DNA of 64,000 bases, taken from an uncultured Eubacteriales bacterium (GTDB lineage: Bacteria; Bacillota; Clostridia; Oscillospirales; Oscillospiraceae). The stretch lies in the NCBI GenBank assembly GCA_959602365.1, contig CAUGSS010000001.1, positions 62,001 through 126,000 of the forward strand, written 5' to 3'. Positions 25,719 to 33,623 of this stretch are shown here, piece after piece. Position 1 is the first letter of the stretch, and every line of letters begins with the position of its first letter. The notes below the pieces were generated by a model. That model searched no databases, was not told where the DNA came from, and saw only the letters and a list, made by a program, of their open reading frames with translations. Position numbers and translations under genes: made by a program.

Positions 25719-28292
25719 TCACCTCTCGTTGTTGGCCCGGATGCGCTCTTCCAGCTCCCGCAGGGCCAGATTGACTTCCTCTTCAAAGGTCCGGGCGCTG
25801 ATCCGCTGGGAGGAGTGGCCCAGGACAATGGTCTGCTCCATGGCATCGGAAGTGGCCACCCGTACCCGGTAGTGCTTGCCCAGCTCATAGCTGGTGCGCT
25901 CAATAAAGGTATCCGCTGTCTCCGCCTGCTTGGTGTAGACCACATAGATGTTGTTCACCTGCTCCACGCTGCCGGCGCCTCCCTTGACCCGGTAGGCGTC
26001 GAAAATCAGAATCACCTTGCACCGGCGCACCCCCTGGTAATTGCTGAGGATGTGGATGAGCTGGGTCCGGGCGGCGTCCAGATCCTCCCGGGCCAGTTTG
26101 TTCAGCTCATCCCAGGCGAAGATGATGTTGTAGCCGTCTACCAGCAGGAAGGTGTCGCCGATTTCCGTCTGGGCGGTAAACAGCTGCTGATTCTCCCGCC
26201 GCAGCTCTGCCTGAGGTAGAAAGGATCTGGGCTTTACATCTCCATAAGTGCGCCGGAAAATGGCCTCCAGAGCTTTTTCCTCCGCCCGGGAACCCGAGTA
26301 GGTGGCGCCACCCCGCCGGATGGGAGCGGCGGGGGTGTCATCCTCCTCCTTCGGGGGATTCCAAGCCCAGGGCAGATGCATATGTTCCGGCACCTGGTTC
26401 CATTTGACCACAAATCCGCCCCCGTGGGCGCAGAATACCGAGTCAGGACTGTTGTCCAGGTCGGCTTCCGGGTCATAGCCCATCTGGGCGATCACTTCGT
26501 CCTGATTGTGACAAGGATAATAGCCTGCCAGCTGGAGGCTGATCCGGCCCCGCCCCCGGGTGTAGGCGGCCACCTCTTCCGGGTAGTCCGCCAGCTGGGC
26601 CACCGGAGCCCGGCCGGTGAGCACACTGCCGTCCTGCGCGGATTCCGGGGGATCCACCGCTCCGCCGAAGCGCTGGAGATCGGCCATGGCCCGGCCCACC
26701 GACTCGGCGGGCACCTCCAGCCGGAAGCGGTACCAGGGTTCCAGCAGCGTCGATTTGGCCCGCATCAGCCCCATCCGGACCGCCCGATAGGTGGCCTCCC
26801 GAAAGTCTCCGCCCTCGGTGTGCTTGACATGGGCGCGGCCGGAGAGCAGAGTGATCCGCAGGTCGGTGACCGGCGAGCCGGTCAGCACCCCCAGGTGCTC
26901 TTTCTCCGCCAGGTGGGTCAGAATGAGCCGCTGCCAGTTTCGGTCCAGGTCGTCCTCGCTGCAGGCGGTGGCGAAGCTGAGGCCGCTGCCCTGGGGCGCG
27001 GGTTCCAGCAGCAGGTGCACTTCAGCATAGTGGCGCAGCGGTTCAAAATGGCCCACTCCCTCCACCGGGGCGGCGATGGTCTCCCTGTAGACGATGCTGC
27101 CCGGGCCGAATTCCACTGCCAGGCCAAACCGGTCGGCGATGCGCCGCTGGAGCACCTCCAGCTGCACCTTGCCCATGAGTTGCACCCGGATCTCCTGAAG
27201 CCTGCTGTTCCACACCAGGCGGAGCATGGGGTCCTCCTCCTCCAGCGTCCGGAGTTTAGCAAAGGTGACCTGGGGATCGGCCCCCTGGGGCAGCAGCACC
27301 TGATAGGTGAGCACGGGCTCCAGGGCGGGCAGAGGAGCGTCGGGTTCTGTGCCCAGTCCCTGGCCGGGATAGGTGTGGGTCAGGCCGGTGACGGCGCAGA
27401 CGGCGCCCGCTTCCACCAGGTCGGGCTGAGTAAATTTTGCACCGGAGTACAGCCGCAGCTGGTCCGCCTTCTCCTCCCAGGGCTCGCCGTTCTGATCCTG
27501 GCCTGTGAGCAGGGTCTTGGGTTTCAGCTCGCCGCCGGTAATCTTGAGCCAGGTCAGCCGGTTGCCCTGGCTGTCCCGGGAGATCTTGTAGACCTTGGCC
27601 CCGAATGGGGCCGGGTAGTGGGGGAGCAGAGTATAGCGTTCCAAAGTGTCGAGAAACTCGTCCACCCCCTCCAGCTTCAGCGCGGAGCCGTAGCAGCAGG
27701 GGAACAGCTTGCGCTCCCGGATGGCCCGGGCCAAGGCCGGGACGGAGAAGGCGCCGCCCTCGAGAAATTCCCCCATAAGCTCCTCAGAGCACAGTGCGAT
27801 CTCCTCCCGGAGGGCATCGTCCCCCTCCAGGGGGAGACAGCCCTCCCCCAGCCGCGCCCGCAGCTCCCGCTCCAGGGCGGGGCGGTCAAAGCCGGCCAGA
27901 TCGGTCTTATTGACAAAGAGAAAGGTGGGGATCTGATACCGCTCCAGCAGCCGCCAGAGGGTCTCGGTGTGGGCCTGGACGCCGTCGGTGCCGCTGATGA
28001 CCAGGATGGCGTAGTCCAGCACCTGGAGGGTACGCTCCATTTCGGCGGAGAAGTCCACGTGGCCCGGGGTGTCCAGCAGCGTGATGGTCCTGCCGTCCAG
28101 GGGAAGCACCGCCTGCTTGGAGAAGATGGTGATGCCCCGCTCCCGCTCCAGGCTGTCGGTATCCAAAAAGGCGTCCCGGTGGTCTACCCGGCCCAGTTTT
28201 TTGATTGCGCCCCCTCGATAGAGCAGTGCCTCCGAGAGGGTGGTCTTCCCCGCGTCCACATGGGCCAGCAGACCCATGATCAGATTATTCAT
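25719..28292 (-). CDS. Tet(M)-like ribosome-protection GTPase fused to a Rae1/YacP-like NYN endonuclease
   Basis: 857 residues in one open frame. Residues 1 to about 620 resemble Tet(M)/EF-G ribosome-protection factors: AHVDAGKTT (G1, 10-18), RGIT (G2), DTPGHVDF (G3), NKTD (G4), then domains II-V ending TRGRGRISLQLAGYYPC. After a roughly 90-residue linker, residues 712-857 match the NYN/PIN-like endonuclease Rae1 (YacP): LLVDGYN (Asp719), LIFDAYRVKG (Asp765), YTKQAETADTFIE (Glu791, Asp794), VATSDAMEQ (Asp816) and SARTFEEEV. Rae1 enters the ribosomal A site and cuts mRNA; Tet(M) enters the same site. I infer a factor that acts on stalled or drug-bound ribosomes. GTPase and nuclease residues look intact. 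Drug resistance cannot be assumed. Confidence 0.9.
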   Translation of the reverse strand: MNNLIMGLLAHVDAGKTTLSEALLYRGGAIKKLGRVDHRDAFLDTDSLERERGITIFSKQAVLPLDGRTITLLDTPGHVDFSAEMERTLQVLDYAILVISGTDGVQAHTETLWRLLERYQIPTFLFVNKTDLAGFDRPALERELRARLGEGCLPLEGDDALREEIALCSEELMGEFLEGGAFSVPALARAIRERKLFPCCYGSALKLEGVDEFLDTLERYTLLPHYPAPFGAKVYKISRDSQGNRLTWLKITGGELKPKTLLTGQDQNGEPWEEKADQLRLYSGAKFTQPDLVEAGAVCAVTGLTHTYPGQGLGTEPDAPLPALEPVLTYQVLLPQGADPQVTFAKLRTLEEEDPMLRLVWNSRLQEIRVQLMGKVQLEVLQRRIADRFGLAVEFGPGSIVYRETIAAPVEGVGHFEPLRHYAEVHLLLEPAPQGSGLSFATACSEDDLDRNWQRLILTHLAEKEHLGVLTGSPVTDLRITLLSGRAHVKHTEGGDFREATYRAVRMGLMRAKSTLLEPWYRFRLEVPAESVGRAMADLQRFGGAVDPPESAQDGSVLTGRAPVAQLADYPEEVAAYTRGRGRISLQLAGYYPCHNQDEVIAQMGYDPEADLDNSPDSVFCAHGGGFVVKWNQVPEHMHLPWAWNPPKEEDDTPAAPIRRGGATYSGSRAEEKALEAIFRRTYGDVKPRSFLPQAELRRENQQLFTAQTEIGDTFLLVDGYNIIFAWDELNKLAREDLDAARTQLIHILSNYQGVRRCKVILIFDAYRVKGGAGSVEQVNNIYVVYTKQAETADTFIERTSYELGKHYRVRVATSDAMEQTIVLGHSSQRISARTFEEEVNLALRELEERIRANNER

Positions 28293-28517
28293 GACGATTC
28301 CCCCGCCGACTTTGGTTTCTCTCGTTTCTTTCTCTAGTGTACCACAGCTTGTGTCTTTTTTCAGCCCTGAAATTCAGTTTTGTGTTTGGTTTATGGGGGG
28401 ACTTGGAGGAGGCTATACAAGGGGCCCGCAGGCCGCTGTGGGGATCTGGGGCAGGAGGGCTGACGGTTCAGGAGCGCTCGCCGGCGATAACCGCGGGCAG
28501 CGGAGGCAAAAGGGCGC
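28293..28517 (-). promoter_or_regulatory. Untranslated region before the fusion gene, possible second promoter
   Basis: This stretch has no gene. A weak promoter (CTGAAA, 17 bp, TACACT on the minus strand, about 50 bp before the ATG) may allow expression independent of read-through from the upstream leader. GGGGGAATCGTC precedes the ATG at 28292. Confidence 0.35.
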
Positions 28518-28842
28518 AAAAAACCGCCGGTCCCGGCGGCAGAAATTATGATAGAAACCACAAACCCCCATCCGTCCAACGCGGATGGGGGTTACTTCTG
28601 AGAATTCTTAGTATCTAACATCAATTGTTTACCTCTCTTTCTACAGATTTGCAACCTGCTTGGAACCTGTCGCCAATTTTCCATATTTCGGTTCAAATTC
28701 CTGATTCCCTAGGGGCGCTCTCAGCGCGAATTCTGTACTCACAGTTGGGCTAGCTTTTTTCTACCGATTTGGTTTTTGACTTGGCTCCTGTTGCATCTTT
28801 TAAGGGGTGAGTTCTCAGATCATTGGACTCATTCCTTTCTGC
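28518..28842 (-). ncRNA. Candidate structured ncRNA or attenuating leader upstream of the GTPase-NYN fusion
   Basis: A promoter at 28849-28877 would start an RNA near 28842. Its 5' part folds as nested stems (GTTGCA/TGCAAC, AAGG/CCTT, TGAGT/ACTCA). A GCGCT-GAG-AGCGC hairpin lies in the middle, and two terminator-like hairpins follow: 28563-28593 (12-bp stem, CCCCCATCCG) and 28524-28539 (CCGCCGG/CCGGCGG) with a T6 run at 28518-28523. A very short frame (AUG AUC UGA, 28815-28823; in frame with an earlier AUG at 28832) sits behind AAAGGA. No long gene fits. It may be an independent small RNA or a ribosome-sensing leader of the gene at 28292. I do not know the family. Confidence 0.6.
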
Positions 28843-28848
28843 AACTAT

Positions 28849-28877
28849 AAGATAGCACACCCCTGGATATTCGTCAA
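28849..28877 (-). promoter_or_regulatory. Promoter of the candidate ncRNA/leader
   Basis: Minus strand: TTGACG (28872-28877), 17 bp, TATCTT (28849-28854). Confidence 0.7.
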
Positions 28878-28994
28878 CCACTTTTATGAATATTATTTAT
28901 AAAAGACTGGGTAGTCAGTTTTTGTTCTATTTCTCGCACCGGGGCGTGTGCTGGGACGGGTGCGGCGGCTCCGATGGCAGAGGCGGGGCGGCGA

Positions 28995-29023
28995 TTGCGC
29001 CCAGCCCTTCCCTGTGGTATCAT
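28995..29023 (+). promoter_or_regulatory. Promoter of the DUF1648-like gene and trmO
   Basis: TTGCGC (28995-29000), 17 bp, TATCAT (29018-29023). A GGGGCGGC/GCCGCCCC hairpin follows in the 5' untranslated region near 29076-29098. Confidence 0.65.
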
Positions 29024-29129
29024 AGACGGCAAAGGGGCGTACTGCGGCTCCTGCCGGAGCGCCCAGGCGCTGCCGGGGCGGCGGGAGAGCCGCCCCGGGT
29101 ATCCTTGGGACAGAGGGGGGAGAGTGCCT

Positions 29130-29606
29130 GTGTTCCGTTCCAGATTTCGCCTGCCGCCCGTCCGGCCTTGGAACGTGGTGGCACCATCCTTTGCCCTGCT
29201 GGGGACGGCCTTCGCCCTGGCGGGGACGCTGGGCATAGACGGCCCATTGATCATCCGCTGGAGCGGCGGGGGAGCGCCCGTGGGATGGGCGGGGAAGTGG
29301 ATTCTGTGGGCCCTTGCCCTGATGAGCGCCCTGTCCGTGTTTGCCTGGCGCGACATGCAAAAGGACGGAGTGGGGAACGCCCCGGTCAGTGAGGAGACGG
29401 CCTGCGCCCTGTCGGCGGCTCTGGCGGCCTTCTTCGCCCTGACCAATGGGATCCTGGTGGTCTACCGGCTGTGCCCGAGGCCGCTGGTGCCTGTGGTGGG
29501 GATGGCGGTCCAGCTGGGTTTGCTGGCCCTGTTCCCCCTGCTGGCCTGTCTTAGGCGACGCAGACGGTCCGGGAAGGACCGCCGGGGGCATAAGGAGGAG
29601 ACATGA
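29130..29606 (+). CDS. Small integral membrane protein, DUF1648-like
   Basis: 158 residues from a GTG at 29130, 9 nt after AGGGGGG. Four hydrophobic helices are visible. The segment after the first helix (GPLIIRWSGGGAPVGWAGKW) resembles the DUF1648 pattern in which a helix pair flanks HWxxxGxPDxW. The function is unknown; relatives occur in immunity and toxin-antitoxin contexts such as SdpI, but nothing here supports that. Its TGA is 1 bp before the trmO ATG. Confidence 0.65.
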   Translation: MFRSRFRLPPVRPWNVVAPSFALLGTAFALAGTLGIDGPLIIRWSGGGAPVGWAGKWILWALALMSALSVFAWRDMQKDGVGNAPVSEETACALSAALAAFFALTNGILVVYRLCPRPLVPVVGMAVQLGLLALFPLLACLRRRRRSGKDRRGHKEET

Positions 29607-29607
29607 G

Positions 29608-30312
29608 ATGGATGAGATGGAAGAGAAGCTGGAGCTGCGCATCATCGCCCGCATCCGCACCGACTTTCCCACAAAGTTCGGCATCCCCCGCCAGAGCGGG
29701 GTGGTGGAATCGCTGCGGGGGCGGATCGTCTTTGCGCCGGACTATCGGAACCCGGATGCCCTGCGGGGGCTGGAGGGCTTTTCCCACCTCTGGCTGATCT
29801 GGCAGTTCTCCCAGGCGGTGCGGGAGCGCTGGTCCCCCACGGTGCGCCCCCCGCGGCTGGGGGGGAATACCCGTATGGGGGTGTTTGCCACCCGGTCCCC
29901 CTTCCGGCCCAATGCCATCGGACTATCCTCGGTGCGGCTGGAGGGGGTGGAGCTCCACACCCCGGAGGGGCCGGTGTTGGAGGTGTCCGGGGCCGACCTG
30001 ATGGACGGCACGCCGATTTTGGACATCAAGCCCTATATCCCCTATACCGACAGCCATCCCGATGCCCTGGAGGGGTTTACCAGCGCCGGATGGGAGCGGG
30101 CCCTGGAGGTGGAGTTTCCCCCGCAGCTGCTGGCGCAGGTGCCGGCGGACAAGCGGGAGGCCCTGGCCGAAGTGCTGGCCAACGACCCCAGGCCCCCCTA
30201 TCAGAGCGACCCGGAGCGGGTCTACGGCCTGCCCTTTGCCGGACTGGAGGTGCGCTTTACCGTGGACGGCCATAGGCTGACCGTCCGGTCGGTGGAGCCC
30301 GCCGGGAGCTGA
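29608..30312 (+). CDS. trmO: tRNA (adenine(37)-N6)-methyltransferase, TrmO/TsaA family
   Basis: 234 residues from the ATG at 29608; AGGAGGAG lies about 10 nt upstream. The beta-barrel family signature GVFATRSPFRPNAIGLSSVRLEG is present near residues 90-112, with a preceding LSHLWLIWQFSQ-like segment and a C-terminal PYIPYTDSHPDA. TrmO transfers a methyl group from SAM to the t6A37 of tRNA-Thr. It is coupled to the membrane protein gene upstream. Confidence 0.9.
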   Translation: MDEMEEKLELRIIARIRTDFPTKFGIPRQSGVVESLRGRIVFAPDYRNPDALRGLEGFSHLWLIWQFSQAVRERWSPTVRPPRLGGNTRMGVFATRSPFRPNAIGLSSVRLEGVELHTPEGPVLEVSGADLMDGTPILDIKPYIPYTDSHPDALEGFTSAGWERALEVEFPPQLLAQVPADKREALAEVLANDPRPPYQSDPERVYGLPFAGLEVRFTVDGHRLTVRSVEPAGS

Positions 30313-30324
30313 TTGCCGGAGACA

Positions 30325-30360
30325 AAACCGCCCTGCCGCGATGCGGCAGGGCGGTTTCTC
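30325..30360. terminator. Bidirectional terminator after trmO
   Basis: A 15-bp perfect stem, AAACCGCCCTGCCGC, with a GAT loop, between convergent genes. Confidence 0.9.
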
Positions 30361-30375
30361 TTGATCTGGACGGGA

Positions 30376-31695
30376 TCAGTCCGCTTCGGCGGGCTCGGTT
30401 GGCAGTAAAGAGACCCGGGTTTCTTCGATGCGGCGGTCCACCACCTTGAGCACCTGAATGCGCAGACCGTCTACAAGCACCTCAAACTGGTCTCCCTCCT
30501 TGGGGATTTCCTCGGTCTCGTTGAGGATCAGGCCGCTGAGGGTGTTGAATTCCTCCCGCTCGGGCAGCTCAATGTCCAGGGCCTTCTCCACGTCTTTCAG
30601 CTCCGCCCGGCCGCTGATGGTCCAGCTTCCGTCGGGATTCGGGATGATGTAATCCTCTTTTTCGTCGTACTCGTCGTAGATGTTGCCCACGATCTCCTCC
30701 AGCAGATCTTCCATGGTGATGACCCCAAGGAAGGAGCCGTATTCATCGGTGACAATGGCAAAATGGGTGTGCTCCTGCTGCATCTTGCGGAACAGGTCGT
30801 CGCAGATCATAGAGTCGGGCACAAACAGGGGCTCCTTCAGCAGCTCCCGCAGGGATTTCTCCTGATTCAGGAAGAAATCCTTGACGTAAAGGATGCCGAT
30901 GATATTGTCCTGGTCCTCCTCATAGACCGGGAAGCGGGAGTAACCGGTGGAGCGGATCAGCTCGGTGATCTCCTCACGGCTGTCCTCCACGTCAATGGAC
31001 TCCACATCCACCCGGTGGGTCATTACGTCGTAAATCTGGATGTTGTTGAACTCGAAGATGTTGTCAATCATCTCGCCCTCAGAGGACTCGATCAGACCCT
31101 CCTCTTCGCTCTCGTCCAGCATCATGCGGATGTCCTCTTCCGTGACCAGGTCGGTTTTCGCCTGGTTCTTCATCCCCAGCAGCCGCAGCACACCGGTGAC
31201 GGAGATGGACAGAAACCAGATGACGGGCCGCATAATCACCGACAGGGCGGAAATCACCGGGGAGGCGATCCGGGCAATCTGCATGGGCTTCTGCATGGCG
31301 ATGCGCTTGGGTACCAGCTCACCCAGCACCAGGGTGAAATAACCCAGCACCAGGGTGATCAGGATAACGATAATGGTGTTCAGCGTGGACACAGGCAGGG
31401 CGGTGAATCCTTGGCTCTGGACCAGCCAGGTGGTCAGCCGATCGGCAAAGTTGGTGGCGGCGAAGGCGCTGCCCAACAGGCCGGCCAGGGTAATGGCGAT
31501 CTGGATGGTGGAGAGAAACGCTGTGGGGGACTCTACCAACCGGAGCAGCTTGGCCGCGCGCTTGTCGCCGTCCTCTGCGTCCGCCCGGAGCTTGGCCGTG
31601 TTCAGGGAGACCACGGCAATCTCCGCTGAGGCGAAGAAGGCATTGATCAGGATCAACAGAAGCTGTAGGATCAGTTGCCATATAAGGGGGTCCAT
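30376..31695 (-). CDS. CNNM/CorC-type membrane transporter with CBS domains
   Basis: 439 residues from the ATG at 31695 (MDPLIWQLILQLLLILINAFFASAE). Order: CNNM membrane domain with about four helices (residues 1-190), two CBS domains (about 215-340; VMTHRVDVESIDV ... FPVYEEDQDNIIGILYVKD), and a C-terminal CorC_HlyC domain (DYIIPNPDGSWTISGRAELKDV). The family is annotated as hemolysin C-like and is linked to Mg2+/Co2+ or Na+ export. Nothing in the sequence sets the ion. Confidence 0.92.
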   Translation of the reverse strand: MDPLIWQLILQLLLILINAFFASAEIAVVSLNTAKLRADAEDGDKRAAKLLRLVESPTAFLSTIQIAITLAGLLGSAFAATNFADRLTTWLVQSQGFTALPVSTLNTIIVILITLVLGYFTLVLGELVPKRIAMQKPMQIARIASPVISALSVIMRPVIWFLSISVTGVLRLLGMKNQAKTDLVTEEDIRMMLDESEEEGLIESSEGEMIDNIFEFNNIQIYDVMTHRVDVESIDVEDSREEITELIRSTGYSRFPVYEEDQDNIIGILYVKDFFLNQEKSLRELLKEPLFVPDSMICDDLFRKMQQEHTHFAIVTDEYGSFLGVITMEDLLEEIVGNIYDEYDEKEDYIIPNPDGSWTISGRAELKDVEKALDIELPEREEFNTLSGLILNETEEIPKEGDQFEVLVDGLRIQVLKVVDRRIEETRVSLLPTEPAEAD

Positions 31696-31796
31696 ATTGA
31701 TTTCAAACTCCTTTTCTGAATTAGATGGAATTATAGCATATCCGCCCGCGCAATGCAATGGGAATCGGCGGAAAGGGAAACTGATGTAAAAAAGTC

Positions 31797-31835
31797 GATA
31801 AAAGCCGGACAGCAGTTGAAAAACTGCCGCCCGGC
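31797..31835 (-). terminator. Terminator of the DtxR-family gene
   Basis: Minus strand: GCCGG-x-C-x-GCAGTT pairs with AACTGC-x-G-x-CCGGC around TTTC, followed by TTTTAT. Confidence 0.75.
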
Positions 31836-31842
31836 GCGCTGT

Positions 31843-32223
31843 TTAACTTTTTTCGGACTGTTGCTGTTCCATGAATTTCTTCAGGCACTGATAACTCTCC
31901 GGACTCAAATCGTGTTCAATTTTGCAGGCGTCCTCCCGGGCAACCGGATCAGAGACCCCGAGAAAGAGCAGGAAATCCGTCAGCAGGCAGTGGCGGTTGT
32001 ACACGTCGGTGGCCAGCTGCCGCCCGGCCTCGGTAAAGTCCAGCATGCCGTCGGCGTCGGTGGTAATCATGCCGCCCTGGCGCAGATGGCCCATGGCCAC
32101 GCTGACGCTGGGTTTGCTGACATTCAGGCGATGGGCCACATCGATGGAGCGGCAGTAACCCTTCTCCAGGCGGATCATCAGGATTGCCTCCAGATAGTCC
32201 TCTCCGGATTTGTGAATTGCCAT
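31843..32223 (-). CDS. DtxR/MntR-family metal-dependent regulator
   Basis: 126 residues from the ATG at 32223, behind a perfect AAGGAGGTG. The winged helix opens MAIHKSGEDYLEAILMI and contains RSIDVAHRLNVSKPSVSVAMGHL as the recognition helix. The dimerisation region follows with DYLL-like metal-site residues (HCLLTDFLLFLGV, EDACKIEHDLS). It is short, with no SH3-like third domain, which resembles MntR more than DtxR. It likely represses Mn2+ or Fe2+ uptake genes not seen here. Confidence 0.9.
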   Translation of the reverse strand: MAIHKSGEDYLEAILMIRLEKGYCRSIDVAHRLNVSKPSVSVAMGHLRQGGMITTDADGMLDFTEAGRQLATDVYNRHCLLTDFLLFLGVSDPVAREDACKIEHDLSPESYQCLKKFMEQQQSEKS

Positions 32224-32257
32224 TACTGCGCACCTCCTTCTCAGCGAAATTTTATCT

Positions 32258-32286
32258 ATTATACCATGGGTACAGGGTGGACACAA
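32258..32286 (-). promoter_or_regulatory. Promoter of the DtxR-family gene
   Basis: Minus strand: TTGTGT (32281-32286), 17 bp, TATAAT (32258-32263). Confidence 0.7.
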
Positions 32287-32302
32287 GTAGAAAATCCGCC
32301 GC

Positions 32303-32331
32303 TTGTCTTTGGGGGCGGAGCGTGCTACAAT
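32303..32331 (+). promoter_or_regulatory. Promoter of the HAD phosphatase gene
   Basis: TTGTCT (32303-32308), 17 bp, TACAAT (32326-32331), divergent from the DtxR-family promoter. Confidence 0.7.
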
Positions 32332-32362
32332 GCAGCCCAGAGCGGAGCAAAGGAGAGCGCAT

Positions 32363-32923
32363 ATGAAGAAACTCGCCATTTTCGACCTGGACGGCACGCT
32401 GTTTGACACGGCCCGGGTCAACTTCTTGGCCTATGAGCGGGTGCTCGCCCCCAGAGGCTTCCACCCGTCCTGGGACTATTTTCGCCGGGAGTGCTTCGGC
32501 CACGACTTCGGCTACTTCGGCCCGCTGCTGGCCCCCGGGGCAGGCCCGGAAGAGCTGGAGGCCATCCACCGGGAGAAGCTGGCCTGCTATGGGCAGTTTC
32601 TGGGCTGCGCCGTCAAAAACGAGCACCTGTTTGCCCTGCTCCACCTGATGCGCCCGGAATACCACACCGCCCTGGTCACCGCCGGCTCCCGGGCCAACAG
32701 CGGGGAGATCCTGGCGCGTTTCGGGGAGGGGGACAGCTTTGACCTGGTCCTCACCGGGGAGGACGTCCCCCGGGCCAAGCCCGACCCCATCGGCTTCCGG
32801 ATGGCCATGGAGCACTTCGGCGCCGCCCCGGAGCAGACCATCATCTTTGAGGACTCGCCCACCGGCATCGCCGCCGCCCGGGCGGCCGGAGCGGGGCTGT
32901 TTATTGTGGACTGTTTTTCCTGA
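32363..32923 (+). CDS. HAD-superfamily phosphatase
   Basis: 186 residues from the ATG at 32363, behind AAAGGAGAG. HAD motif I is FDLDGTLFD (residues 6-14), motif II is in TALVTAGSR, motif III is the Lys of RAKPDP, and motif IV is IIFEDSPTGIAAARAAGA. This set resembles phosphoglycolate/beta-phosphoglucomutase-type HADs with a small helical cap. The substrate is unknown. Confidence 0.9.
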   Translation: MKKLAIFDLDGTLFDTARVNFLAYERVLAPRGFHPSWDYFRRECFGHDFGYFGPLLAPGAGPEELEAIHREKLACYGQFLGCAVKNEHLFALLHLMRPEYHTALVTAGSRANSGEILARFGEGDSFDLVLTGEDVPRAKPDPIGFRMAMEHFGAAPEQTIIFEDSPTGIAAARAAGAGLFIVDCFS

Positions 32924-32943
32924 GCCCGCTGCCCGGCGGAGGT

Positions 32944-33552
32944 TCAGCGCCGCTTTGCCACCACCAAGAGATCCCGGGTCCCAGTGGTCGCCTCGCTGTA
33001 CTCCTCCTGCCATGAGATGATGTCCATGCTGTTCTCCCGCAGCAGCTTTTTTACCTCCTCCGCATCCAGCGCGCTGTAGGCAAACTGGTGGGCAAACATT
33101 GTGCCCCTGACGGTGCCCCGCCGCTTTCCGTGGGTGAAGAGAAAGTATCCGTTGGGGCGCAGCAGAGAGGACACCGAGGGATACAGGCATGCTTGTTTGG
33201 ACTCCTCGATGTGCCAAAGGCTGTCGAAGGCGATGACTGCATCAAAGGGCTCTGGGGCGTTAAAGTCCATAAAATCCCCTACAAGAAAGGTCGTGTTGGG
33301 CAGCTGACACGCCAAGGCCGCCTGGATCATCCGCTCCGAACTGTCGATGCCTAGGACAGAATATCCCTTCCGGGAGAGATAGGCGTCGATGGGACGCCCT
33401 GTGCCGCAGCCGATGTCCAGGATGCGGGCGTTGGCGGGAAGCAGTCTGCAAAACGTCCTGATACATGTGTTGATGGGGCTGTTGTCCCGCGCGGCGGCCC
33501 ATTGATCGGCAATTTGATTGTAGGAAGTGCGATTCAGTTCGCTTTGATTCAT
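32944..33552 (-). CDS. Class I SAM-dependent methyltransferase
   Basis: 202 residues from the ATG at 33552 behind GGGGAGGTC. The SAM-binding motif ILDIGCGTGRPIDAYLSRKG (near 54-73) and VLGIDSSERMI are clear, with a post-motif VIAFDSLWHIEE. The substrate is unknown. It converges on the HAD gene; only 20 bp separate them. Confidence 0.9.
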   Translation of the reverse strand: MNQSELNRTSYNQIADQWAAARDNSPINTCIRTFCRLLPANARILDIGCGTGRPIDAYLSRKGYSVLGIDSSERMIQAALACQLPNTTFLVGDFMDFNAPEPFDAVIAFDSLWHIEESKQACLYPSVSSLLRPNGYFLFTHGKRRGTVRGTMFAHQFAYSALDAEEVKKLLRENSMDIISWQEEYSEATTGTRDLLVVAKRR

Positions 33553-33593
33553 TTTTTGACCTCCCCGGTGTCCATGCTCACCCAATGCCCGGC

Positions 33594-33623
33594 AAGACCG
33601 CCCTGCCAGCCAGGGCGGTCTTT
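33594..33623. terminator. Hairpin between pdxY and the methyltransferase gene
   Basis: AAGACCGCCCTG pairs with CAGGGCGGTCTT around CCAGC. A short T run follows only on the plus strand, although pdxY ends here on the minus strand, so strength as a minus-strand terminator is uncertain. Confidence 0.6.

Noticed and set aside
25719..28292. Plain tetracycline-resistance gene
   Set aside because: The GTPase half resembles Tet(M), but the C-terminal tail is replaced by a linker and NYN domain and no mobile context is present; resistance is not supported by sequence alone.
26376..28337. 653-codon plus-strand frame
   Set aside because: Antisense shadow of the GTPase-NYN fusion, whose motifs are unambiguous.
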